A stretch of DNA of 64,000 nt from Catenovulum adriaticum (lineage in GTDB: Bacteria > Pseudomonadota > Gammaproteobacteria > Enterobacterales > Alteromonadaceae), in the NCBI RefSeq assembly GCF_026725475.1, contig NZ_CP109965.1, positions 1,550,001 through 1,614,000 of the forward strand, read 5' to 3'. Positions 42,037 to 51,338 of the stretch are shown one piece after another; position 1 is the stretch's first letter; each line of letters starts with the position of its first letter. A program made the translations under genes and the position numbers. A model generated the notes under the pieces. The model was given only the letters and a program-made list of their open reading frames with translations, had not been told where the DNA came from and made no database searches.

Positions 42037-44208
42037 TTAGTAGTTAAACTTGTAGCCCAATATTAAAGTTCTGGGTTTGCCAGGTCTCGCTCCATTTGGC
42101 CGGCGGCTGACAATTTGAGTTTCATCAGTGACATTATCTATTTTTAAATAAATGCTTTGCTCGTTGGTCAAAAGATAATTGGCCGATAAATCAACCATAG
42201 TTGTGCTTGGGATCAGCTTGCCTGATAAAACGGCACCTGCGCCGGCGGTTTCTTGCATTTCACTTGTATATTTTATTTGTGCAGATAATTGCCAATCAGT
42301 CGCTCGTAATCCAAGCGATAAAGCCAAACTATGTTCAGGTTGATATGGCATAGAATCGCCCTTGGTTACCAGCCCCCATTGTGGGTAGTCAGAATCAAAA
42401 CTTTGCTCAAATTCAGAATAAATATAGCTATAAGTAAAACTCCAAGGCATATCAATAGATGTATTTATCGACAAAACGCTAGCGACTTGGCTTTCTAAAC
42501 CTGCAACATTGACATTACCGCCGTTAAAGTCAGTATCTAGCGGGCAGTTTGACGATTGTGAAAACGTACAACTTTCTTTTAAATTACTATAATCGTTGTA
42601 AAACAACGCAAATTCCGTTTTTAGATTTTTGTGGTTTTGTCTAAACCCTATTTCATAATTAATGCTTTGCTCAGCCTCTACTGATTGGTCATTTTGTTGA
42701 GGGCTGCTAGGCACATACCCTTTGTGTACACCCGCAAACACCCCATAATCTGCTGATAAACGATAAAATGCGCTTAAACTGGGCAACCAGATACGGCTTT
42801 CTTTTTCTAGCCAGTCGTTGTCATTTTTTCTGTTTTGATAACGTGAATCAATATATTCCCCACGTACTCCAGCCGTTAGGGTTAGTTGCTCAATTTGGAT
42901 GGCATCTTGCGCATAAATAGAAACCGCGGTCGCTTCCTCACGGTTTACCGTAGTAAAGGTTTTCTCACTGGCTTGCCCTAACTGGCCTTGCGAACTCATT
43001 TGATACGTTTGCTCAAAATGATCTCGGTTAATATAATCTTTATGTAAACGTAAACCTAGGTCTACATTATGTTGCAAACCCGATAGTTCAAACTGCCAAC
43101 CTAAATCGGTTTGTAAGCCTTGTGAGCGATAATTTCTGTCATTGGTCCCTAAAATAATATCGCCGCTTTCACTGCCGTTAAGTCGTGCGTAATACTCTTG
43201 GTTTTCAGGATCATCGGGCGCAGTTAAAACCTCTAACAACGCGGGCGCATTTTGACCTAAAGAACTGATTTTACGCCAATCTCGGGCAAAATCATGGCGG
43301 TATAATCGGGTTAATACGTTAAATTCAGCGAGCTCAATAAAGTGCGTTAATTGATAGGTTTGGTGATCCCAGTTCATTCGATCTTCACTGGTTGCCGCGT
43401 AACGTCGGTACGGTGAATCAGCAAAATCCTGATCCGTTAAGCCTAGGTAAGTTTCGTTTGAAGTTTCGTCGGCGTAAGCCAATTTAAGTTCAAGGTAATG
43501 TGCTTGGTTATCCTGACTTAAATCATACTTAAGTTTTGTCATAATATCGTTTTTTTCAAATCCGGTATCTTGCTTTGAAAAATCAATATTTTTAAAACCA
43601 TCAGCTTGAGTATGTAAGCCTTCAATTAAATAACCAAACTTACCACTGCTATTTCCATGATGTAAATGAGCTTTATTATAATTATCAGAGCCATATGCTA
43701 AATCTATTCCTGTTTCCGCATATTTAGGCACTGCTCGTGTTACTAAATTTAATGCCCCCGCCACCGTATTTGGTCCATATTTTATAGCGGCTGGACCTTT
43801 AAAAATTTCCACAGCCGTCATGCGACTCACCATAGGAAAATAATAAGCCGATGGTGCAGAATAAGGCGCTGGTGAGATAAGTATGCCATCTTCCATTAAC
43901 GATATTTTTTTACTACGCTCGGGGGTTGTCCCACGAAAACCTATATTTGGTCTTAATCCGTAACCGTCTTCTTCACGAATATTAACGCCTGGCACATTAG
44001 CCAACACTTTATTGATGTCGTCAAACTCAAATTGGGCCAGAGCTTCTTCGCCAATTAAGCTAGTTGCTCCACCTTGTGTTCTGAGTTTATCGTGCGTGCC
44101 TAAAATTTGAATATGCTCAACGTAGCTTTCTTGAGTCTGTTCGCCATTCGCTAATTGAGAGTACAAACAAGCAGATGCTATTAAAAGCGTAATTTTATTA
44201 TATTTCAT
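42037..44208 (-). CDS. TonB-dependent iron transporter, FecA-like
   Basis: This 723-residue outer-membrane receptor has a signal peptide (ITLLIASACLYSQLANG), a TonB-box-like YVEHIQILG and a plug with strong FecA-type motifs: VPGVNIREEDGYGLRPNIGF, then RGTTPERSKKISLMEDGILI, then SPAPYSAPSAYYFP. The barrel runs to the C-terminal LILGYKFNY, ending in an aromatic residue as required for barrel insertion. The FecA-type plug suggests ferric citrate or another ferric chelate, but the substrate is not proven. It lies between the imelysin and fatty acid hydroxylase genes in the operon behind the Fur box. No FecIR sigma/anti-sigma pair is present in the window. Confidence 0.85.
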   Translation of the reverse strand: MKYNKITLLIASACLYSQLANGEQTQESYVEHIQILGTHDKLRTQGGATSLIGEEALAQFEFDDINKVLANVPGVNIREEDGYGLRPNIGFRGTTPERSKKISLMEDGILISPAPYSAPSAYYFPMVSRMTAVEIFKGPAAIKYGPNTVAGALNLVTRAVPKYAETGIDLAYGSDNYNKAHLHHGNSSGKFGYLIEGLHTQADGFKNIDFSKQDTGFEKNDIMTKLKYDLSQDNQAHYLELKLAYADETSNETYLGLTDQDFADSPYRRYAATSEDRMNWDHQTYQLTHFIELAEFNVLTRLYRHDFARDWRKISSLGQNAPALLEVLTAPDDPENQEYYARLNGSESGDIILGTNDRNYRSQGLQTDLGWQFELSGLQHNVDLGLRLHKDYINRDHFEQTYQMSSQGQLGQASEKTFTTVNREEATAVSIYAQDAIQIEQLTLTAGVRGEYIDSRYQNRKNDNDWLEKESRIWLPSLSAFYRLSADYGVFAGVHKGYVPSSPQQNDQSVEAEQSINYEIGFRQNHKNLKTEFALFYNDYSNLKESCTFSQSSNCPLDTDFNGGNVNVAGLESQVASVLSINTSIDMPWSFTYSYIYSEFEQSFDSDYPQWGLVTKGDSMPYQPEHSLALSLGLRATDWQLSAQIKYTSEMQETAGAGAVLSGKLIPSTTMVDLSANYLLTNEQSIYLKIDNVTDETQIVSRRPNGARPGKPRTLILGYKFNY

Positions 44209-44228
44209 TGTAAGGTGTTCCCGCGCAT

Positions 44229-45446
44229 TTAATCGTTATCGCCTGCTGACGAATCAGGTAATTCGACGGCTAAACTGGTAATAAAATGAGTTTTAAGCTG
44301 ATCTGTTATGGCTTTAAATTCAGCATGTAAAGTTTGATACTTAATAAATTCATCGCCTTGATTTGTTAACGCAGTAGCAAAGTCAGCATTTATGCTTTCA
44401 AGTACTTGTTGAGCTTGTGCAAGCCTAGCTAAAATAGTATCCGAAGTTTCTGAATCACCCACAGCTGCTAAATAATCATCAAACCCAAGCGCATTTTCGT
44501 TATCGCCACTTAGTTGTTCTGTTTCGCCGGTGAATAAGGCTTTAAATGCAATTAAATTATGTTGAATATTAGTCAATGACAATTGGCTGTATTGTGATTC
44601 AATATCATTTGGGCATGGTGCATTACCGCACTGATTACTAAAATAACCTAACGGTACACCAAGTTTATTATCTTTTAAAAAGTCCACATAAAATAATGCC
44701 TGACCGAGTGTATTAATGGCCTCCCGAACATCGCCCTGCTTTAACGTTTCAATATATGGCGTTTGTCCTTGATACCAATGGTTTTCAACTTGCTTAAATG
44801 TATCGAGTATATCTTGGCTTACTAACGCTGCATATTCACAGCGTTGAATTTTTCGGGTTTGACTATTTAACTCGTTCCAACCCGTTAATGCGCCAGATTC
44901 GACTTTACAACTATGGTTTAAATTTTCGGTAAACAATAAATATTCAAGCGCGTCTAACCCTTTACGATTGTTCAATCGATTTTTAATATTATAAGGTTGT
45001 CCATTGACAGAGCCTGAAGCATAAAAAGCCACATCCTGATCAACACCACAGCTAGTGGTTGAATCTGGCCATGAATATATTTGAGATCTCAGTGCATTAG
45101 TATCAGCTGACAATATTTGCATTTGCATTACTTCAATTTGCTGCCAATTGGCAAGTGAGTTTTTAAATGCCTGTTGTACTTGAGTTTTATCCATATTGTC
45201 TGTGTCAGCTAATGTTTGACAATAATTGGTTATGGTTTCAACTTGATGCTCAACTGAATCTAAAAATGCGAGATGTCTTGGTTTTATGACCTTGTCAGTT
45301 AAGTGATTAATTAGCTCCGATTCAGTAAAATTGGAGGTTAAGCCATATTCAGAGCCAGCTTGACTTTCAACCGACTCCCCACAAGACGCTAATAAAAACA
45401 GGCTTACAAACAGCCCTATACATTTATTATTTTGAATAGTTTTCAT
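44229..45446 (-). CDS. Imelysin (peptidase M75) family lipoprotein
   Basis: The ATG at 45446 is preferred; an in-frame TTG four codons earlier is the only other start. The 405-residue product has a lipobox (LFLLASC, Cys about 22) and the imelysin fold: LADTDNMDKTQVQQAFKNSL, IYSWPDSTTSCGVDQDVAF, RKGLDALEYLLF, PLGYFSNQCGNAP and SDTILARLAQAQQVLESINADF. The usual GxHxxE motif reads G-L-D-A-L-E here, so the His is replaced by Asp. Imelysins are iron-regulated periplasmic or surface proteins implicated in iron uptake; despite the peptidase name, proteolysis is doubtful. It is the second gene of the operon behind the Fur box. Confidence 0.85.
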   Translation of the reverse strand: MKTIQNNKCIGLFVSLFLLASCGESVESQAGSEYGLTSNFTESELINHLTDKVIKPRHLAFLDSVEHQVETITNYCQTLADTDNMDKTQVQQAFKNSLANWQQIEVMQMQILSADTNALRSQIYSWPDSTTSCGVDQDVAFYASGSVNGQPYNIKNRLNNRKGLDALEYLLFTENLNHSCKVESGALTGWNELNSQTRKIQRCEYAALVSQDILDTFKQVENHWYQGQTPYIETLKQGDVREAINTLGQALFYVDFLKDNKLGVPLGYFSNQCGNAPCPNDIESQYSQLSLTNIQHNLIAFKALFTGETEQLSGDNENALGFDDYLAAVGDSETSDTILARLAQAQQVLESINADFATALTNQGDEFIKYQTLHAEFKAITDQLKTHFITSLAVELPDSSAGDND

Positions 45447-45482
45447 GAATCGACTCAATTATTTTACAGTAGTTTAAAACAC

Positions 45483-45513
45483 AAAAAGGCCGACACAAAT
45501 GTGCCAACCTTTT
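45483..45513 (-). terminator. Intra-operon hairpin between the DUF4856 and imelysin genes
   Basis: Arms at 45484-45497 and 45500-45513 pair on the minus strand with three G-U pairs, followed by a T-run. As it lies inside the operon it is probably a partial terminator or an attenuator that lowers imelysin and receptor expression relative to DUF4856. Confidence 0.6.
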
Positions 45514-45536
45514 AATATTTAATGTTTGTTTAGCTA

Positions 45537-47243
45537 TTACCAGTTTGCGGTAACAGTTGCATCAAAGCTGTAAGATGCTTCTAATATATTGCGTGCTTTG
45601 ATTAAATCAGCCAAATAAGCTTCTTTTTCGGTGTCTGTTGTCGCCGGCATATCTCCAATTAACTCATTAACAGCGGTAAAGTCTGCATCAGACAATGGAC
45701 TTCTTGGATTAAACTGTAACCCTAAGAAAAAGCCTTTCAATTCAGACCAATGCTTAGCCACGTCAGTTAAGCTAAATTCAGTGGTTCCTATTGCGCTGAC
45801 ATCAGCATGCGTATCATTTATATAATGGACAACAGTTGCCGCAACTGATTGTTCCCATGCCAATACAGCTGAATCTCGGTAACCTTGCAACTCGGTCATT
45901 TGCTCAGCTGTTAATTCATTACCAGCAGTTTCATTTAAAAGTTGTCGGCCTTTTAAAAATCCTTGCATTGCATCTTGAGTATAATCCGTTACCCCATTGC
46001 TGCCTAAATCACGTTTAGCTGCATTGGTTGAGTTACCAAAATTATATTCGCTGTTTAAATCAATTTTGCCATCTTGGTTAATATCGTAATAACCACTATT
46101 CCAACCATCACGGCCGCCTTTAGCAGCAATTTCCAAATCTGAGTAGGCTAAATAATTACGTGCCGCGCCAAAGTAACCAAAACCTTCATCCCATTGGTGC
46201 TCTAATTTAGAATACGCACTTTCACCATCTTGGGTGTGTTCTGATAATAAACCTTTCCCTTGAGTATCGTCGTCTAAGTAATCATCAGTACCTTGCGAGA
46301 AAGCAACTGACATTAATAAGAATTTTTGAATTAATTGCTTTAAATCATGACCTTCAGCAGTGATATATGGCGAAGATAAAGTACCATTGGTATAAAATTC
46401 GATTGAGTTCTTAGCCAATTTATCAAATAAAGCTAATAATAAACCTTCCGGGGTGTTTTCAAAGTTGCCCATAAAGTCAGCGCCAAAACCAACAAAAGTG
46501 TCACCTGCGGTCCAATCTTTATGTTGCCCTGTTGCATCGTTACCCGCTATTTTACCTTTTAAATTTTTACCCGATGAAATCGCATTAATATTACTTTGCT
46601 CACTATTGTCTACAAAGCTAATATCGGCATCTAATATTGCCGCTACATCTATACCTACCGGTGCTGAATCTTGCGCGAAATAATAAGCGTTTAATTTTGC
46701 TAAAATTTCTGCTTCAGTGGTCAATACTTGATTATTTAAATCCTGTTCTAATTCAGATGAAATATAGTTGTTTAATTGAGAAATAATAGCATGACGGGCA
46801 ACTTGACCTGAATAACTTACACTATCTTCACCATTAATAAATTTACTTGGAAAGGCATAATAGTCCAACTCATCTTCAATGATAATTTGAACCGTTTCTT
46901 CAGTGCTCATTTCACCATCAGAAACAATAATAGGTAAACTAATAGAGGTTTCTGTTTCATAATCAACTACCGTGTCAGCTTTTAATTTTAGTGAATTACC
47001 TTCTATTTCAAAGCGACTATCTGCATTTTCAGCTAGCTCGAAGGTTAAATCAGCTGAATTATCATCAGTTGCTGATAATTCACCTAAAGTGACTTCAGTT
47101 TGATTTTCCATCACAGTATTTGATGAAAGTACGATTGCGCTAGGCGCAGTGTTTTCTTGTTCATTATCTGAATCACTAGAAGAGCCACAGCCCGTTATAA
47201 AAGTTAGTATGGCAGCAGCTAAAACCGAATGTTTATATCTCAT
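45537..47243 (-). CDS. DUF4856 lipoprotein with N-terminal cadherin-like domain
   Basis: This 568-residue protein has a lipoprotein signal (AAILTFITGC, Cys19) and a Ser/Asp/Glu-rich linker. Residues about 35-125 resemble a cadherin-like repeat (SAIVLSSNTVMENQTEVTLG, LELAENADSRFEIEGNSLKL, ETSISLPIIVSDGEMSTEET). Residues about 130-568 match the DUF4856 pattern: YAFPSKFINGEDSVSYSGQV, HDLKQLIQKFLLMSVAFSQG, GFGYFGAARNYLAYSDLEIA and a Ca-binding-like DINQDGKIDLNSE. DUF4856 is typical of iron-regulated loci beside imelysin. It is probably surface-exposed, but its function is undefined. It is the first gene behind the Fur box. Confidence 0.82.
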   Translation of the reverse strand: MRYKHSVLAAAILTFITGCGSSSDSDNEQENTAPSAIVLSSNTVMENQTEVTLGELSATDDNSADLTFELAENADSRFEIEGNSLKLKADTVVDYETETSISLPIIVSDGEMSTEETVQIIIEDELDYYAFPSKFINGEDSVSYSGQVARHAIISQLNNYISSELEQDLNNQVLTTEAEILAKLNAYYFAQDSAPVGIDVAAILDADISFVDNSEQSNINAISSGKNLKGKIAGNDATGQHKDWTAGDTFVGFGADFMGNFENTPEGLLLALFDKLAKNSIEFYTNGTLSSPYITAEGHDLKQLIQKFLLMSVAFSQGTDDYLDDDTQGKGLLSEHTQDGESAYSKLEHQWDEGFGYFGAARNYLAYSDLEIAAKGGRDGWNSGYYDINQDGKIDLNSEYNFGNSTNAAKRDLGSNGVTDYTQDAMQGFLKGRQLLNETAGNELTAEQMTELQGYRDSAVLAWEQSVAATVVHYINDTHADVSAIGTTEFSLTDVAKHWSELKGFFLGLQFNPRSPLSDADFTAVNELIGDMPATTDTEKEAYLADLIKARNILEASYSFDATVTANW

Positions 47244-47287
47244 GGGGATTATCCTTCAGTGGATTAATAATTTATTATGTCTAATAG

Positions 47288-47322
47288 ATTATACGAAAGA
47301 TAAATGGGAATCAATTTCATTT
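47288..47322 (-). promoter_or_regulatory. Fur-regulated promoter of the DUF4856-imelysin-TonB operon
   Basis: A near-perfect -10 TATAAT lies at 47293-47288 (minus strand). A 21-bp palindrome at 47302-47322 (AAATGGGAATCAATTTCATT plus T) matches about 16 of 20 positions of the gammaproteobacterial Fur consensus AAATGATAAT-N-ATTATCATTT. Its place over the -35 region supports iron-dependent repression. Confidence 0.75.
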
Positions 47323-47449
47323 TCACTAGCTTTTGATTTTAGGTTTATAGTCATCATAAAGTAAAGTTATAAATTGAAATCCAGTTACCAAATTAAAAAT
47401 TACCAATTATGAGTGCGGTTGACCGCCAACGTAAAAATGACCCAATAAC

Positions 47450-47481
47450 AAAAAGGCCTTGCTGTCGCCAGCAAGGCCTTT
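47450..47481 (-). terminator. Rho-independent terminator of the btuD-btuF operon
   Basis: Perfect 12-bp hairpin (47452-47463 and 47470-47481, loop GTCGCC), 127 bp after the btuF stop codon and followed on the minus strand by five T residues. It separates the cobalamin operon from the Fur-box promoter region. The remainder of 47244-47607 holds only AT-rich sequence. Confidence 0.82.
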
Positions 47482-47607
47482 CAAATAAAAAAAGATAAGC
47501 ACTGTATCCATGAGTGTTGATGTGTTAATTAGCTAGTTTTCTATTGCAATTTATTTTCGCTTTTATCTTAACTAACTTAGACTAACTGCAGGTAAAGTTA
47601 AAAGCAG

Positions 47608-48474
47608 TTAAAAATATACCGCTCTCGCGTTATCTATTTTTTCACACATCACTTCTAATTCATCTAATGCTCTGGGCGTCATTCGATGTAATTTATCAGA
47701 ATTAACCGTTATGATTTGCTTATTTTTAACCGCTGGAATAGCGTTAAATTGTTGCCAATACCCTTTAATTTGATTAGGTTCACCCGTCGAAGTTGGAATA
47801 ATAATAAGTTTTGGTTTTGCCATCATCACATGCTCAATACTTAATTGAGGATAGTCCCCTTTTAACGCAATAAATGGGTTGTCTACTTGGCAAATCGCCA
47901 ATAATTGCTGAGGCCAAGCATTATTCGCCACTGTTGTCAGCGGTGCTGTCCACAATTGATAAAATACTGAAATTGGTTGATGCGTTTTATATTTTTGTTT
48001 TAACCTATTCAATTTATCCATATAAGCAGTGGCTATTTGGTTTGCTTTGCTTTTTTGACCGGTTAATTCACCTAACATGATTAATTCGTCGGCAACACTT
48101 TTTAAGTCGGTTGGGTTTGAATAAACCACCGTCATACCTAATTTTTCAAGTCGATTTAAATCAACCTCTGGGTTGCCGGTTTTCCAAGCCACTATATAAT
48201 CGGGTTTTAACTGTAAAATCCGCTCAACTTGCAAGCCAGCATAATTGCCAATCCTTGGAATTTTTGTCGCTGCTTGCGGGTAATCTGAGTGCTCGGTAGT
48301 GCCTATAATGCTATCACCCGCGCCAATTGCATAGAGCATTTCAACAATATGCGGCGCTGCCACAACTAGCCTCACGGCTTTATTGTCGGCTGCGCTACTG
48401 CTTAATGAAAAACTAAAGGTTAATAGTAGTAGTAAAGATTTAACGATTAAAAAAAGCTGACTTTTAATTTTCAT
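47608..48474 (-). CDS. btuF: Periplasmic vitamin B12-binding protein
   Basis: This 288-residue protein has a signal peptide (VKSLLLLLTFSFSLSSSAAD) and a periplasmic binding fold of the BtuF/FhuD type: RLVVAAPHIVEMLYAIGAG, GTTEHSDYPQAATKIPRIGN, LQVERILQLKPDYIVAW in lobe 1, a long linking helix, and VFYQLWTAPLTTVANNAW and IEHVMMAKPKLIIIP in lobe 2. It delivers cobamides from BtuB to BtuCD. It is the last gene of the riboswitch-controlled operon, 3 bp after cobO, with btuC and btuD at the other end. Confidence 0.92.
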   Translation of the reverse strand: MKIKSQLFLIVKSLLLLLTFSFSLSSSAADNKAVRLVVAAPHIVEMLYAIGAGDSIIGTTEHSDYPQAATKIPRIGNYAGLQVERILQLKPDYIVAWKTGNPEVDLNRLEKLGMTVVYSNPTDLKSVADELIMLGELTGQKSKANQIATAYMDKLNRLKQKYKTHQPISVFYQLWTAPLTTVANNAWPQQLLAICQVDNPFIALKGDYPQLSIEHVMMAKPKLIIIPTSTGEPNQIKGYWQQFNAIPAVKNKQIITVNSDKLHRMTPRALDELEVMCEKIDNARAVYF

Positions 48475-48477
48475 TTT

Positions 48478-49083
48478 TTACCAGTCGATGCCTTTTTGCG
48501 CTTTAATACCGGCTTCAAACGCATGTTTTATCGATTGAACTTCACTAACGGTATCGGCAATTTCTAATAAATCACGGTGAGCACCGCGCCCGGTTATCAC
48601 TACGTGTTGATTGGCTGGACGATTAACAATAGCGTCTAACACTTCATCTATATTTAAGTAGTCATAACTTAGCATATAGGTCAGCTCATCAAACAAAACT
48701 AAATCTACGCTTTCATCGTTCAGTAATTTTTTACCGGCTTGCCAAACTTTTTGTGCCGCTTCAATATCTGCTTGTTTATTTTGAGTTTCCCAAGTAAAGC
48801 CTGTTGCCATCACATGAAACTCAGTGCCATTTTTTTCTAATAAATCGCGCTCACCACAAGCCCAAGTGCCTTTAATAAACTGTACCACAGCGGTTTTTAA
48901 GCCATGACCGACTGCGCGGGCGACCGTACCAAAGCCTGAAGTGCTTTTACCTTTACCGTTACCTGTGATCACGATCACAATGCCGCGTTCTTCGGTTGCA
49001 GCATTAATTTTGGCATCCACTTTATCTTTTAAACGCTGCATTCTTGCTTGGTGACGTTCATTTTTGCGATTTTCATCTACCAT
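48478..49083 (-). CDS. cobO: Corrinoid adenosyltransferase (cob(I)alamin adenosyltransferase)
   Basis: Start chosen at 49083 (MVDENRKNERHQARM) from alignment with E. coli BtuR and an AAGG upstream; the frame is open 14 codons further. The 201-residue enzyme has the ATP-binding loop in VIVITGNGKGKSTSGFGTVA and the conserved GTWACGERDLLE, MATGFTWETQ, LDLVLFDELTYMLSYDYL-type and RNRPANQHVVITGRGAHRDLLEIAD-type segments of BtuR/CobO. It transfers the adenosyl group from ATP to reduced cobalt, giving AdoCbl precursors. It lies 96 bp after cobQ and 3 bp before btuF. btuR is the equivalent name. Confidence 0.94.
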   Translation of the reverse strand: MVDENRKNERHQARMQRLKDKVDAKINAATEERGIVIVITGNGKGKSTSGFGTVARAVGHGLKTAVVQFIKGTWACGERDLLEKNGTEFHVMATGFTWETQNKQADIEAAQKVWQAGKKLLNDESVDLVLFDELTYMLSYDYLNIDEVLDAIVNRPANQHVVITGRGAHRDLLEIADTVSEVQSIKHAFEAGIKAQKGIDW

Positions 49084-49179
49084 AAAAAACCTTTTTATTT
49101 GTCTGTTATTTGATTTAAAAACCATTTAAATGGTTTTTCTGTTTCATTAATTTTCGAGCTACAAGTTAATTGGCAAGTA

Positions 49180-50661
49180 TTATCTGCCCATAGCATACTC
49201 TATTTTTTCAAAGTCTAAATATTGTTCACAGGCGTCAGCTAAAATGTCAAGCGCTTGAATTTGCTGTTTTTTATAATCTAAACTTCCATTATTTTGATCT
49301 TGCTGTAAATTAACACCGCACCAATCACCAAGCTGATGAATAACTTCAATAGAATCTAAAACGCCATGTAAATAACAACCCGCAATTTGATTGCTAGCTA
49401 AATCAATTAAACCATCTGTACCTGAGGTTAACGTTAATAATGATTTAGCTTTTTCAGAGCCAATAATACGGCTTTGCCCACAATGAATTTCATAGCCAGC
49501 AACAGCAACATCAGCGCCCGTTAAATTAAAAATGCCATGATTTTGTTTAAGTAATTTATTCGACGTGAGCTCAGTTTCTATTGGCAGGTAACCCAAACCT
49601 TTTGTACTGCCTGCTTTATCTTCAATCGCGAGTGGGTCAGCTATGTTGAGCCCGAGCATTTGATAGCCGCCACAAATACCAAAGACTTTCCCGCCAAACC
49701 TAAGGTGTTTTTTAATTTGTTGATCCCAACTTTGCGCCTTTAAATGTGCAAGATCAGCACGGGTATTTTTGCTGCCGGGTAAAATAATTAAATCCGCACT
49801 GGGCAGCGGTTTATCCGGTGCGGCATACATTAGATTAATATTGGGATGTTGGCGCAGTGCATCAAAATCTGTGTGGTTGCTGATCCGCGGAAAGACTGGC
49901 ACAACCACAGTGAGTTTGGTTTCAGTTAATGTCTGGCTGGTATGAATGGCATCTTCTGCTGCTATATCTAAACCTTGAATATAAGGCAATACACCCAACA
50001 CGGGTTTATTGGTTTTGGCTTCTAACCAGTCTAAACCTGATGTTAATAAAGCAATATCGCCGCGAAATTTATTAATCACAAAGCCAATCACGCGATTTCT
50101 TTCTGACTCAGACAATAAATCTAAAGTGCCAACAATTTGTGCAAATACGCCGCCTCTGTCAATATCGGCAACCAAAATTACCGGGCAATCAACTTTTTCA
50201 GCAAAACCCATATTGGCGATATCACCTTCGCGTAAGTTAATTTCAGCGGGGCTCCCCGCGCCTTCAACCACAATTGCATCAAATGTGTTTAATAATCTTT
50301 GGTGTGATTCAATAACCGCATCCATCGCTACTTTTTTATAATCATGGTATGCCTTGGCCTGCATATTTGATATGGCTTTTCCATGTACAATAACCTGTGC
50401 GCCTGTATCTGAGCTGGGTTTTAATAAAATAGGATTAAAATCAATTAAAGGCTCAACATTAGCGGCTAAAGCTTGTACCGCCTGTGCGCGGCCTATTTCA
50501 CCACCATCTTGAGTAACGGCACTATTCAATGCCATATTTTGCGGTTTAAAGGGGGCAACTTTTAGTTTTTTACGCGCCAGAACTCTGCAAATACCAGCAA
50601 CTAGCATGCTTTTCCCGGCATCCGAACTGGTGCCTTGCACCATGATTGTTTTGTGACTCAA
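49180..50661 (-). CDS. cobQ: Cobyric acid synthase
   Basis: This 493-residue glutamine-dependent amidase adds four amides to adenosylcobyrinic a,c-diamide. The synthetase half starts with the P-loop region TIMVQGTSSDAGKSMLVAGI and PFKPQNMALNSAV. The glutaminase half has the nucleophile in FGICGGYQMLG and a His motif in GCYLHGVLDS. The start codon is TTG (50661), seven codons before the common MVQGT; a stop just upstream rules out more. Related CobQ proteins also begin a few residues before MVQGT. It lies in the middle of the cobalamin operon, although no corrin-ring genes are nearby, so it must act on imported or scavenged precursor or on substrate made elsewhere. Confidence 0.92.
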   Translation of the reverse strand: MSHKTIMVQGTSSDAGKSMLVAGICRVLARKKLKVAPFKPQNMALNSAVTQDGGEIGRAQAVQALAANVEPLIDFNPILLKPSSDTGAQVIVHGKAISNMQAKAYHDYKKVAMDAVIESHQRLLNTFDAIVVEGAGSPAEINLREGDIANMGFAEKVDCPVILVADIDRGGVFAQIVGTLDLLSESERNRVIGFVINKFRGDIALLTSGLDWLEAKTNKPVLGVLPYIQGLDIAAEDAIHTSQTLTETKLTVVVPVFPRISNHTDFDALRQHPNINLMYAAPDKPLPSADLIILPGSKNTRADLAHLKAQSWDQQIKKHLRFGGKVFGICGGYQMLGLNIADPLAIEDKAGSTKGLGYLPIETELTSNKLLKQNHGIFNLTGADVAVAGYEIHCGQSRIIGSEKAKSLLTLTSGTDGLIDLASNQIAGCYLHGVLDSIEVIHQLGDWCGVNLQQDQNNGSLDYKKQQIQALDILADACEQYLDFEKIEYAMGR

Positions 50662-50693
50662 TGTATTACTCTAAGTATGTTTCAATATTGCGC

Positions 50694-51338
50694 TTAACTT
50701 TGAGTTAAGCCAGCAGGTTTAGCGCCAATACACTTAATAATAGGTGCACCGTTTTTATGGGTGGTGATTTCAATTTGGCTGATTGATGCATAATCTACTC
50801 TGAGCTGACTAAACCAGTGTGCGTTTTTCCAATCAATATCTAAAATACAGGCCAAAATAATGCGAATAACGCCTCCATGAGCAACAATTAAATAATGCTC
50901 ACCTTGGTTATCTTGCTGTAAATCGCGCCACATAGATTTAACCCGAATGCCAAATTGCTTTAAGCGCTCACCTTCGGGTGGTGTATTTTTATAAGGGTTA
51001 GCCCAAAAAGCTTCTAATTTATCCCAATGGCGTCTGAGTCTGTCGTAAGGTATGCCATCAAACCGACCAAAATCCATTTCTGATAAACGAGAATCTAGCG
51101 TAATTTCATGATTATGCGATTCGCCATACGCTTCAGCAAACATGGCACAACGTAATAAATGAGATGAAAATATTTTATCGATAGGATCAAATTTATCGAG
51201 TATTTCAACCGCCTCATACATATCTTTTAACCCTTGTTCGCTTAACGCAACATTGGTTTGACCATATAAGGCAGGCCTGCCTGACACCGCACCATGGCGC
51301 AGTAGAGTAAATCTTGAGGTCTTAATTGGGGTGGTCAT
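50694..51338 (-). CDS. cobC: Alpha-ribazole phosphatase family histidine phosphatase
   Basis: This 214-residue phosphoglycerate-mutase-like enzyme has the RHG motif in FTLLRHGAVSGRPALYGQT, the second catalytic His in LIVAHGGVIRIILACIL, and HLLRCAMFAEAYGES and LSEMDFGRFDGIPYDRL between them. CobC removes phosphate from alpha-ribazole phosphate or adenosylcobalamin phosphate. The role is assigned from operon position between cobU and cobQ, since the family is otherwise broad. The start overlaps the end of cobU by 17 bp with a strong AAGGAGG in the overlap. Confidence 0.88.
   Translation of the reverse strand: MTTPIKTSRFTLLRHGAVSGRPALYGQTNVALSEQGLKDMYEAVEILDKFDPIDKIFSSHLLRCAMFAEAYGESHNHEITLDSRLSEMDFGRFDGIPYDRLRRHWDKLEAFWANPYKNTPPEGERLKQFGIRVKSMWRDLQQDNQGEHYLIVAHGGVIRIILACILDIDWKNAHWFSQLRVDYASISQIEITTHKNGAPIIKCIGAKPAGLTQS

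Noticed and set aside
51322..51338. Frameshift between cobU and cobC
   Set aside because: The 17-bp overlap contains a strong AAGGAGG for cobC and both proteins are full length, so this is normal coupling.
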